A stretch of 64,000 nucleotides of DNA from Odiellus spinosus. Taxonomy: Eukaryota > Arthropoda > Arachnida > Opiliones > Phalangiidae. How positions within the stretch are numbered: position 1 is the stretch's first letter; each line of letters begins with the position of its first letter. Made by a program: the position numbers and the translations under genes. Positions 1 to 11,100 of the stretch are shown here, piece by piece. Below the pieces are notes generated by a model. It had not been told where the DNA came from and ran no database searches. It saw nothing but the letters and a program-made list of their open reading frames with translations. Location of the stretch: NCBI GenBank assembly GCA_963920705.1, contig OY987227.1:18253434-18317433 (forward strand), written 5' to 3'.

Positions 1-656
1 GTCCTGAACTACAAAGGAGTCATTTTCAGCAAAAAAACAAACCAATAACTTAAAATTTTTATTTAATGATTTCAAATACTCTGACTGGGCTTTAGATTTA
101 AAGAGTTTGTATTGGATTTCATTTATGTATCCTCCATTCAATTCCGCTAATTATTATTGGAAACAAATTAAAGACGAATGTTGGGTTTTACGGGAAAACA
201 TCCTCTGTGAAATAGAAAATCTTGATGTTGCACTATGTCACAATATTTGTTAAAAGGTGAAAGTGGAGTTGGAATTTAAAAAAACTCAAAACTGATTAAT
301 TTTTTATTAAAAACATGATAGAATATGAAATAAACTCTTTTGGGGGTTAAACTAAAACGTGAATATCTCGAGAACTAGAAATAATACTTTGCGATTTCAT
401 CATTTTCGGGTAAATATTTTGACATAGTGCAACATCAAGATTTTCTATTTCACAGAGGATGTTTTCCCGTATAACCCAACATTCGTCTTTAATTTGTTTC
501 CAATAATAATTAGCGGAATTGAATGGAGGATACATAAATGAAATCCAATACAAACTCTTTACATCTAAAGCCCAGTCAGATTATTTGAAATCATTAAATA
601 AAAATTTTAAGTTATTGGTGATTTTGCTGAAAATGACTGCTTTGTAGTTCAGGACG
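1..656. repeat. Large inverted repeat (fold-back element), arms about 248 bp
   Basis: Positions 1-248 are repeated in inverted orientation at about 412-656, separated by about 163 nt. The outer ends read GTCCTGAACTACAAAG and its complement CTTTGTAGTTCAGGAC. The arms differ by only a few substitutions and a small indel, so the structure is young. No coding content is recognised; the short open frames inside are by-products. The repeat begins at base 1, so the element may continue outside the window. The end at 656 is followed by a short GGTGCAAGG / CCTTGCACC stem (about 658-701). It could be a fold-back transposon or MITE, or an inverted duplication; no target duplication can be judged at the window edge. 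Confidence 0.85.
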
Positions 657-764
657 AGGTGCAAGGTTTTCATTGTGAAAATTCACACGCATCCTTGCAC
701 CCATTCATTGCTTACTGCAGAACCGTTTTAAATGATGACGAGTAAGTTCAACTATTTTCATAGA

Positions 765-1075
765 AAGAGTTTGTATTGGATTTCATTTATGTATCCTCCA
801 TTCAATTATTTAATTATTGGAAACAAATTAAAGACGAATGCTGGGTTATACGGGAAAACATCCTCTGTGAAATAGAAAATCTTAATGTTGCACCAAGTCA
901 AAATATTTGTTTAAAGGTGAAAGTTGAGTTGGAATTTAAAAAAACCAAAAACTGATTGATTTTTCATTAAAAACATGATAGAAAATGAAATAAACTTTTT
1001 TGGGGGTTAAACTAAAACATGAATATCTCGAGAACTAGAAATAATACTTTGGGATTTCATCATTTTCGGGTAAAT
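765..1075 (+). repeat. Third, direct copy of the edge repeat
   Basis: This segment is a direct copy of about 111-415, which is the inner part of the left arm plus the loop of the fold-back structure at 1-656. The copy is slightly diverged, with scattered substitutions and small indels. It lacks the outer 110 bases of the arm. The shared loop sequence (including AATATCTCGAGAACTAG) shows that the loop belongs to the repeat family and not to the insertion site. Confidence 0.85.
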
Positions 1076-2810
1076 CACAGGCGGGGAATTCGAAAAAAAT
1101 GGTTAAATTCCATTTAAATTATTGGTCTAAAGCAAAGGTCAAAGGTCAACGTGTTTGATCCCTAATATGCGCTATATAGAAAAGGCTATTTAAAATGCTG
1201 TTGATACACTCGAATAGTATTCTTCATGGGCTTTAAAATGAAATTTGAATGATGAAAATCGGTCAAGAATTACGAAAGTTACGCCATGGTCAGTTTTCGG
1301 GGTGAAGGCCATTTCGGGAAATGGCCATATTCTGTATCTCCGAAACTACTGTGCCGATTGCAAAAATAATCGGAAATTCGGTTTTTACGATGGTAAAAAC
1401 CCCCTACACCAAATTTCAGCCAAATCGGTGGGGGTCGGGTTGACAAGCTGTGACCATTTGTCGTGGAATCACCCTGTCATTATAAGTTACCTTTGTTTTA
1501 TGAGTAGCCTATACCCTTTTGGAAAGCTAAGTCGATTTCACCAATAAATCAACTTTTTGATTTGTTATATCAGATGTAAATAACACTCCTATTCTACTCA
1601 TGATCCACGGAGCTGAGATTTTCTGAGCAGTTTATGTGGTTTTAGTAACATTTGTCTTATACACATGTTAAGTATTTTCATCGACTTTTAGTCAATAGCT
1701 TCGAAGCTTGGAAAATAGACTATTTACGGCAATCGCCCACAGGTTTCTCTCCTTCCTTTAAGCGTCTTTATATTTTCTGATAAGTTGAACAGGTTTTAAA
1801 TCTCGAGAAAAACAAAATTAACATTTTAAAGGGGGACATTTTGTAGGTTTTTTCCGATGGAAGATGCCTAAAATCTTCCACTCTCCTTTGAGATATGTAT
1901 CTTTTCGTAGCATACTAAAATAGTTAGAGCCCTAAGATGTGGGGCCAGTTTCCCGTAGATAGAAATACTCTATAAACATCTATGTCTCTTTTGAATTATT
2001 CAAAAGGGAGGACGGGAATACCATGTATATATTGCGGTTTTATTCTGCTAAAAGTTTTAAGCATGCAATGGATTGTGATATATAAAAAACTGAACCATAT
2101 ATAAATTTTTTTTATATGACAAGGACAAAGTTTGACTTTTTTTTATTTTATATCCCGTTCCCGCCGCCTTTGGAGATTTATAGTCACCAAACTGTATCTT
2201 AAATTAATCCACATACTTTGAGCCAATATAGTGAAAGATAGGAAGTAAGAAAACCTAGAAAGGATGCCATTATACGGTATCTTGTTCTCCAGGGCTTTTT
2301 TTACACTAATTCCTCTATTCCAGTAAACATTACATTTCGAGTTGTCAGAGAATTCTTTGTTTTTTCAAATACGAGCGATAGTATATAGAAATGTAACCTT
2401 TCGCTATACCTTTCCGCATGCTGAAAGACCAAACCTTTTATATATTTCTATATACAGTTTACGTTTTCCATTTTAAAATGTATAGTTTAAATATTTGGGG
2501 CTTTTTAGACCTATATACGTAATAAAATTTTAATGCATATGCTTAACTTGAAAGTTAAACTATATATTGTAGAGTTATTTGAAGCTATTCAAATTTATCT
2601 GTTTAAATAATTCAAATCTATCTATCTTAAAATCACAAGATCGATGAAGCTTAGTTATTTATGCTTGGTATAAGCTGAATATATCGACCCTGATTTATAC
2701 ACTGTGTCTAATCACGTATAGAAGAAGTGTGCATTGTTAACAAATTTCGAATATGATTAGAGTCACGTTAAATGTTAAATATTGGTCAGGGAAATTATTT
2801 AGAAATGGGC
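1076..2810. other. Non-coding stretch with two small hairpins, probable repeat-derived
   Basis: No gene is recognised. A 100-codon open frame (1245-1547) has no family resemblance that I can name. The same segment holds two perfect 9-bp-arm hairpins, GGCCATTTC-GG-GAAATGGCC at 1307-1326 and GGTTTTTAC-gatg-GTAAAAACC at 1380-1401. The wording of 1250-1480 (a conserved-looking, less A+T-rich block) is typical of degenerate transposon sequence. The rest is A+T-rich with no visible signal. Confidence 0.5.
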
Positions 2811-2845
2811 TGTTTTTTGGTTAAATGTAATTTAACCAAAAAACA
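2811..2845. repeat. Perfect 16-bp-stem hairpin
   Basis: TGTTTTTTGGTTAAAT at 2811-2826 is followed after a 3-nt loop (GTA) by its exact complement at 2830-2845. No gene end is nearby, so it is not assigned as a terminator. It may be a miniature fold-back repeat or a small RNA-forming hairpin. Confidence 0.8.
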
Positions 2846-3380
2846 CCTTTTAATATCGTTTTTAAGAATATATCATCACTCCTAATCGTTAAACAATTTA
2901 ATTTTACACGTCTTCATTATCCCTTTAAAGACTTTTCCAAACTAACCCCGACAAACTCTATTTCATATGGGATTAATATAATTAAAATGTTTTGTTTGAA
3001 GTTCTATGAGAGAGTACAGGATATTATTAGCAAATAAAGCGTGGATAATGAAATTTTACATATTAAGTTATCTTTGAAAACCGACGGTTTAAAATTAATA
3101 CGATAAATATTTGAACTAAACTAATTCGGAAATAACCGTCACGGATTAATACAATATTACAAAGTAGATTAAATTCATACATTTACTCGCATATATTTTT
3201 CGGAATGCCAGACTCAAAAACTAAATATTTAAATTATGTCTATATTACGAAACTTCTATAAAATTTATTCTCTAGGCCGTAGTGAATTATGAACAACTAA
3301 ATTAAAAATGTCTAGAAACGTCGCGTCGTCTGCTACATGATCAACAACGATTTAGCTGTATAAATTATGTAAAAATCGGG

Positions 3381-3523
3381 CAGGGGCGTCGGAAGTTATT
3401 ACTAAGTGGGTGGGCTGAACAAGTTGGCTAAGGTCAAATTATATGGGGCTCAGTTACCCCAGATCCGACGGTCAAGGGGGCTTGAGCCCACCCTGCCCCC
3501 CCCCCCCGCTTCCGACGCCCCTG
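3381..3523. mobile_element. hAT-type MITE, 143 bp, with 8-bp target site duplication
   Basis: The element is bounded by perfect 15-bp terminal inverted repeats: CAGGGGCGTCGGAAG at 3381-3395 and its complement at 3509-3523. It is flanked by a perfect 8-bp direct duplication AAATCGGG (3373-3380 and 3524-3531). An 8-bp duplication with CAG-starting ends is diagnostic of the hAT superfamily. The element has no coding capacity and contains a C homopolymer at about 3497-3507. It must have been mobilised by a transposase encoded elsewhere. Confidence 0.93.
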
Positions 3524-3531
3524 AAATCGGG

Positions 3532-5250
3532 GGTGTAAGTTCTGTTAAGTTAGTTTGCTAAGCCTTGCCAAAAACGGCATCGGGAATAACGTGCGGATTC
3601 GGCGTTTGCCGATTTAATATCAATTCATATCGCGTTATATAAGCTCATATCGCGTGATCTATTTATGCTGCTCTTCTCTAAAATTGAAACTGAGAACGCC
3701 GTATCGCGCGACCTGACCTGATGGCGCTTCCAATTTCAGCCGCTACTCCGTGGCGCTGCGATCAGACATAAGAGAATTGATTAGATTTTTATACCCCAAG
3801 TAAAACAGAACCGCGTTCCGTTAACGTGAGAGATTAAATATAGTGCTGTCTACGCAGGTTTCGAAGAGCTTTCGAACCCACTGAACAACCAATTATTTTA
3901 AAATCAGTAAAGCATACTGTCATGTTTTGAAATTTCTTAGATTAAGTATAAATGCATATTTTATACACGGCACAATACATAGATTTTAATTGCTTATCTT
4001 CGAAATAGAAATACCTAATAGGTATTTTGTATTATTTCTTCTTAGCTAGCGTTATATTATTAATCTGCGAATTTAAATTTATCCCAAACCAAATGGGATA
4101 ATAGTTTAGTTTTTTTAAGCTTTATTGGTTTTGAATTCTAAAGTGCAACCGAAATGCCTTCCTGTATATTTATTAGTAATTTTAAAAATCAAAAGACTTT
4201 CCTGAAAAGTTTTAATCCAAGAGAGATGAGCGTCGTTGAAATATTTCAATTTTAAAATTCACCTGTATACATTAAAAGTTTAAAACTATTTTTGAACAAC
4301 GCTTAAAGGCAGAAGCTTGTAAAATTCCTTTTATAACATATAGACCTCCGTATGAACGAACGTCTTTAAAATTGCTAATATTACGAGGTCACCGAAAGTT
4401 TTAACCTTAAGTTTTGGGTCGACGGGAAACAGTTTTCGATCAGTCTGTATACTTAACCCAAAGGCGGATAAAAGCGTAATGTTAAATCTGGTAGGATAGG
4501 AAAGTAGTTTTGTAAGCTGTTATTGAGCCGGAGTATATTCATGTTCGAGAGAAGTTTACATAATGTGAAAAGCTGGGGCGGATTAATACACAATGTTAAA
4601 CATCATAGATGAATAATAGTCGTTGAAAACTCTCTTTGAATAATTAACAGAAGTGCTGAATAGTATAGTGAATTTCTCATTGAATTGGCAGCGTGAACAA
4701 AACTATAGAATATCTGTTATATTTATGATGTATTGATTTAAGAAATGTAGGGATTAGGCTTGCTGTCAACTCGTGGTGGAATTTACTATAAATCTGGCCC
4801 TCTGATCTATGTCTAAACCCTTATAGATTTTTACCCTTTGAATAATTCAAAAGAAAACTATCTCTTTCCCTCCTACGCCTTTATCAATATATTTCTTATT
4901 CCCATCACCGGTTTTATCTCAACTCGTACGTTCGTCCCGCGTCAGTGAACTATTGAAAGGTGAAAGTAGATATAACCAGTATAAGCGTGGTTATTCTAAA
5001 ACCATCTTATGTTTAACCTCTCCGTATATTACCTGTTCTTTCTCGTCAGTTTTGGTACCAATAAATGACATCCCGAGTTTATCCAGTCTCCTATATAGAT
5101 TTGAAACAATGCTATATCGTTACTAGTGGTGCAATTTTAGCGGGGGGGGGGGGATTAATACCCCGAGCTTTCTGTACTTTTATTATTAATAATGTATTTG
5201 AAACACTATTCCTATATTAGTCTAGATATATTCACACATTCACTCTCATT
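3532..5250. other. Non-coding A+T-rich stretch
   Basis: No exon-like open frame with splice signals is recognised. A G homopolymer of about ten bases lies near 5142-5152. Nothing else stands out. Confidence 0.5.
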
Positions 5251-5634
5251 GTAAAGGGAGAATACAACATAATAACAAGTAATTTTTAATCGATTCCACC
5301 AGTAAAAAGTTTACAAACAATTATTAAATTAGAAAATAGGCTTATCTGAATTCATGGAGATCACCTGAATTTCTTCGTATATAATGATCATCGACCAATG
5401 AGCAAAGGCCCGTTGTTTAGACGAGATCTCCAGGAGACTTCCAATAACATTAGATTGATCCTTGACACATCAATGCGAAGAAATTCACAATCTCCATAAA
5501 TCCAGCTAAGCCTTTTTTCCGGATAAGTTTTAAATTAATTTCTAGTTTAATATTTGTTTTACCTTTTTTACTGGTGGATTAGGCCTATTTAAACGAAAAG
5601 GAATCACTTATTTGGTTTTATTCACCCTTTAAGG
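5251..5634 (+). mobile_element. TA-flanked MITE family, copy 1
   Basis: The copy starts TAAAGGGAGAATACAAC and ends in a degenerate complement (CACCCTTTAAGG). It is the same family as 30834-31269 and 44407-44763. The shared interior includes AATAGGCTTA, CCAATGAGCAAAGG, a GGCGAGATCTCC-like core, AATGCGAAGAAATTCA and TTAGGCCTATTTAAACGA. The interior is itself an imperfect palindrome: the GGAGATC...AATTTCTTCG block near 5358 is mirrored by the CGAAGAAATTC...ATCTCC block near 5477. Non-autonomous, no coding capacity. This copy is more diverged than the one at 30.8 kb. Confidence 0.85.
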
Positions 5635-6164
5635 GGTATTTTCTTTAGGCCTAAAATAACTAAGTACTTGTCTTTTAACAGTTGCCTCGATCTTTCCTCA
5701 CTCTTGCTTTTCTTGTTGTTTATTTTTGTTACGAGAGTTTCTTAAAGAGAAGACGTATTGCATTTTCGCACGCTTTCCCTTTCGTAATTTCGCTAGAACC
5801 TCTTCGGTGATATTGCATTCCTTCAACGTTTAAAGCTTTTATTTGGAGATTCTTTGACTTTTTCTCGCCTTTCATTTCTTTCTCTCTCTCTCTCTTCTTT
5901 CTTTTCACAGACAGTCCCTATTTTTCTTGAACGGATTTAAAAGGGGCTCCTTTTCTACGATTGAAATATAGCTTTGAACTTGTATATTTACACGAGAATT
6001 CTTATCCAGACAGTGCATGGTTTTAAAGCCTAAGGATCAAAGGCAGCTGGGTTGGATAAATTGTTTTAGATATATATATACATCTTAAAAATAGGTCGTG
6101 ACTGGATGTTAAGGTTTTCCATTACATGCGGGATCAAATGTACATAGCACAAGCAGGGTCAAGT

Positions 6165-6625
6165 CAGGGGAAACCTGAAAATAGGCCAACGATCAAAGAA
6201 AACTCGGGAAATACGAAATATACTAGGAAGATCAAAATTAGAAAATAGGACCTAAAGGATGGTGAATAGTAAAATAGGGCTAAAAATTCGTGGAATTGGA
6301 AATCGAGCCTAAAAGATTAGGGAATTGGAAAATAGCGACAAAAAGCTTGAGGAATTGGAAAATGGGACCCAAAAGGTTATGGAATTGGAAATATAGAGCC
6401 TAAAAGGTTATGGAATTGGAAATATAGAGCCTAAAAGGTTATGGAATTGGAAATATAGAGCCTAAAATGTTATGGAATAGGAAATATATGGCCTAAAATG
6501 TCAGGGAATTGGAAATATAGGGCCTAAAATGTCAGGGAATTGGAAATATAGGGCCTAAAATGTCAGGGAATTTGAAAATACGGTCTATATTGACAATATT
6601 GCAATATAGGGTCAAAAAGGCCATA
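6165..6625 (+). repeat. Minisatellite, about 31-bp unit
   Basis: A tandem array is built on a unit of roughly GAATTGGAAATATAGAGCC followed by TAAAAGGTTATG. It is most regular between about 6340 and 6575 and degenerate at both edges. Later units change GGTTATG to TGTCAGG, so the array contains two sub-variants in blocks. Degenerate relatives with GGTCAGGGAATT and ACCTGGAAAA wording occur at 24.1-24.5 kb. Confidence 0.85.
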
Positions 6626-7935
6626 CAAGATGTGAAGGAGCATAAAAAATCCGTTTTTATGGAAACAAGACTAAACACAAACAAATTAAGGCTCCCGCCA
6701 AAAAATAGATATTTTCATATATCTTTTACATAAATTTCAACGAGCATGCATTATTGGGTCCTGACATATACGATCTTTTTTTAACATAAATACCAAAATT
6801 TAGATCCTGCAAAGTTTGTTTCTGTCTATATTAGTTTTATCCCCCCTCCCTTCCATTGAAGCAAAATTTGGTTATCATATCGAAAATTTCAAAGTGCCTT
6901 TACAAAAATGCGTAGGACTGTCTGTCGTGCTAGTATGCCTTCAGTATTCTTGATTTTCGATTAAACTATTCAACATAATACATTTAAATAAACCAAGAAA
7001 ATATAATCCTATTTTAAAATTTATTTTAAAATCTGGAAGTCTGGTAGTCGTTTTTTCCCCTAAATGATATATTTCTTCCTCGACTTTCACCAATTTTTCT
7101 TCCCTTTTAAAGGCATCTCTAAGAGACAAAAATGAACGCTGGGGAATTGTGTTACAGTTTATTCCACCACGAGTTGGTAACACGAACAAAAATAGTCGAT
7201 AAACTCGTTATTTCTACTATATTTTTAGACTTTGAGATAAGAGGAACCATAGTCCATAGCTTCGCGTGTGCTGCCAACTCGAGGTCAATAAAACTATTCC
7301 AAAATCTGGTCTATATGTAAATCAGAAATTGGACTCTATAAACATGCCTATTTTAAAATCTATACATTTATAACCTCGGTTGAATCCAAAAAGGGACGAA
7401 CTCTATCCATGTAGGATTTAGGTTTACTCCGTGTCTGCTTCCTATGCGTCAAAAAAAAAAAAGGCCAAAACTTTGTTTATGTACATCATGCAATCAAGCA
7501 GACATAGTATATACTTTTATTACGGCCAATTTGATTTTCTTTTTACGACATTGTTTATGGGAGGGATTTTTGTTATAGGGTTTAATTTAATCTCTTAAAG
7601 GGGATTGAGAGAAGGACTATAACCGTTAAATTAAAGAGATTGGATACTAAGATCTCGTTAAAATTTTCATTTTAACAAAAATCCTTTAAACGTTCACGGG
7701 AAACTTGTAGGAAAATGTAATACAACTATTTTTGCCATGCTAAATATATTTCCCCTGAAAATCAACCGCAAAGATTTACGATAGATTTATAATTTAATGA
7801 ATATGGATTAGTTTGCGTCTGTAAACCAATTAATCGTACTCAAACGTATAACCTCGGATAAGAAAGTAAAATAATTAAAATTCATTTATAATTCGAAGAA
7901 ATTAATAAAACAATATAACAGCTACATTCACATAA
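6626..7935. other. Non-coding A+T-rich stretch
   Basis: Overlapping short open frames around 6941-7320 on both strands show no recognisable protein family and no convincing exon borders. Nothing else is seen. Confidence 0.45.
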
Positions 7936-8147
7936 GCATTTCTTAATCGATTTGAAACGGTAAAATCAAACCGATATTCAAATCGCCAGGAATCGTTTTA
8001 AGCGTCATTATCTTTATAGATCGTTTTACGTCGGTTGTTGAAACCGAATCGGTATGAAACTGGTTCCCGAAGCAGTTTCGAGAAATCGAATCAAATCGAT
8101 TCGTGGAAAGGCGGTTTCCCGTTCACACCACGTTTTGAAACGGTTTA
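7936..8147 (+). repeat. Dispersed repeat, copy 1 (inverted partner at 16948-17128)
   Basis: The block from GCATTTCTTAATCGATTTG to CGTTTTGAAACGGTTT is found again in reverse orientation at 16948-17128. The first 31 bases match exactly and the remainder is diverged by substitutions and an indel. It is unusually rich in TCGA/CGAT words for this window. No terminal inverted repeats are visible, so it may be a SINE-like or truncated MITE sequence. A 61-codon open frame runs through it, but I see no sign that it is translated. Confidence 0.75.
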
Positions 8148-11100
8148 AATGTATTCCAAGGCCAAGTATGAACTCATCTTTAACTAAATGGCAATTTCGG
8201 ATGAAAACCGATTGGAATATTCTGTTTTATTTTATATGACAAATTAACCTGAATGAAAACAGTAGTTTATTTTTAATCTGATTATAATTCAGTAGCCCTT
8301 ATCCAATTAATAAACGTTATGATTTTCGGCCAATAACAATGCAATATGCTATGATGTCATCAAATGTTTTGGCGAAACAGACACGAACCATGCATATAAT
8401 TTTAATGATGTGTCTGTTGGAAATAAAAAAGTAGCCCTTCTGTTTTTCATTTCTAAAACCATAGATATTTTAAATATGGAATATAATATGCATTCTATCA
8501 GTGCCATATAATTCGGTGGTTTTTTAACTGCACCGTCGCTATTGTCAAAATCTTATGGCTCTTTTATGGACGTAACGTCAAAAAAATAACAAAAAAAATA
8601 TGTCTGTGATGGGGAAGGAGATTGGAATAAGCGAAGGAAGTTGCGCTAAGCTTAGTATGAAAAGCCCGGTTTGATCCGGCGAGCGAGGGGATTGATCCTT
8701 CTTATATTAGCTAACCCTATTATAGTGTCAATCTTCAATTATATTTAAGCCTCGAATTTTTTTCTTCTTCCCGATTTCTTTCACCCGGAAAGGTTTTTTT
8801 ACGGCTTATGAGTAACCTTTATATATTTTAAACCGTGAAATTTATATTTAACTGTAAGTAACCTTGGCAAACCTCGTATTCTTAAGACAACTAGTCAGGA
8901 AAGATTTCTTTTCAGACTGAAAATGTTAGTGGTTTTTATAAAAATTATTTCTATGACATTCTATATCAAATAATATAATTGAATTTTTACTTTTCCCTTA
9001 TGGGACTGACGGGAGAATGTATTTTTGACAAGAAATCACTCTTGTCTTATCTATGGGGCATTGGCCAGTAATTATCAAGATACTTTCAATATGTGTAACT
9101 CTATCGCGTGAAGCGTTATTCGACGAGTCATTAAGGTATTATATCACGCGCTGCCGAAAAAAATCAATAGCGTATAGCTACAATATTCAATGGAGAAGTT
9201 AAAATATGTACTACAGCTGCTAAAGAACCCTATTGCGCTATTAACACAAACCCTTTCAGCTAGTGCAAAGTCGGGTTTCAGACCGCCAGTTCCACGTTTC
9301 GCTCTATAAGTAGCAGCTTTCCTACCCCCTTCTGCACGATTGGACAGACGAATCATACGGACAATTCAACTGAGCGTTTACCCTTAATTTCTTATTTCTC
9401 GTCTCTAAGTTCCTGAATTTGTTATTAACGATTTCCTATAGATGCAATTGACAGTATATCAAGTATTATTTATTCTTACCCTTGGTGGCTCTCTTGAATA
9501 AGAACACTAAAGGGCAAAGTGCAGTTTTACAGGTCAATACATCAATTATAAAGATGTTTTTGTTAGAACCCTTTAGCTATATCTCTGCTTCGTGTATTGA
9601 CTAGCTATATAGTCTATAATTACGAGATTACAAAGATATACAGGTAGTAGAATTATATGTACATATATTTAAACAGTGGATTGAATTCCGATAATGTACA
9701 ATGGAATATTAAAATCACCGAGGCTATCCATAACAGGGGCCGGAGAAACTTAATCAAAGCAATTCGCGAAACGCTATACGCAACTATCTGTGAAATTAAT
9801 ATTTAGTTGCAACTTTGAAATCGAATTTATATCCCATTGGGAGAATGGTTTTTGTACGCGGAACTTTAGCACCCTTAATAGATTGTAATTAAATATAGGT
9901 TTCTACTGAATTAAATTTCTCTCGGAATATTTCCACCACTTTGATCATAATCTATACATAATCGATACAATTTTAGATTAAAAAATACACCAAATAAGAT
10001 AAATCGAGTTTTTTTATATTGAAAAATCATTAGTTCGCCTTCGATTTTGCTCTTTTTTCCGATTGAAGTGTATTGTGAGAGGAAAGTGAGTAGCAGAGGG
10101 CGTTCTTCTATAGCTCAGCAAATTTCCCCGGGTAATCCACGTAGAACCGTATTGGAGATTATACCTCCCCTTTTCGCGCGCGCCTTGAATGTATTCTCTT
10201 GACGCTTTCCCTTCTACAGGACTTATTGTATAGGAGTTGCTCCTATTTTTATTTTTTTATTATTTGTAGAAGGCTCTGAAAATCGATTACAACTCGAAAA
10301 GGTGCCTTCACAAAAAAGCGCTCTGCAAATGGGTTAAATGCGAATGATAAGACGAATCTTATTTTAATTCTTGATTAGGCGAGTGTAACTGTTGTAATAC
10401 AGTTATTAAGAGCTGAAAAAAAAATCCAGCGAAATTTTGAAATTGGTCCGGGAAATTTAGACAAATCAGCAAAATGTTCGAGAAAAAGTCTTAACATTTT
10501 GTATTACTCCCTCCTAAGTAAGACCTAGACCTTAAACAATCTATAATACAACTATAAATTAACTCATTTTGTGAAGTTGTGAAAGCATCTTTTAGGAGAC
10601 TAGAATTTAAAGGTCAACGAGGTTTAACGGTGCTGCGAGATTATACTTAACCGATACTGCTTGTGCCATCAACTTTTTTCTTATCTTTCTTTTTTTTTAT
10701 AAGGGAGGGTTTTAGATGCCAACTACCACTTGCCCCAACTCCCCTTTTCGAAGATTGCCCTGATTTGGCGTCCTTTTTTCCTAAAGTCCTTCGAGTCTGC
10801 TGGGACGGTTTTATTGATTATAAATTCAACATCAGTTTTTGATTGATATCTTTACGACTGACATTCTAGAGAAAGGTTTATCCTTTTTTTGTCCTTGTAA
10901 AGTCTAGATTTATAGTTGGGTTTTTCAATTTGCGGTTTGAATATTTAAGCGAATTTATTTCGACAAGTTGCTGGAAATTTAATGCTTTTTTTTGTACCTC
11001 CAATTTTTTGAAATTTTTTATTTAAATGTGTTTCCCACATAGATTTTAAAAATCTAGTCAGCAATGTTTGACCCCTCGGTCTAGGGTTTATTGAGAAAAA

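Noticed and set aside
655-662. GACGAG followed by GT, which could end the missing N-terminal SNAP-25 exon (DE)
   Set aside because: The upstream frame does not resemble a SNAP-25 N-terminus, and the site lies at the end of the inverted repeat.
8600-8720. GGTTTGATCC word considered as a tRNA T-loop
   Set aside because: No matching acceptor stem, D-arm or anticodon arm could be placed around it.
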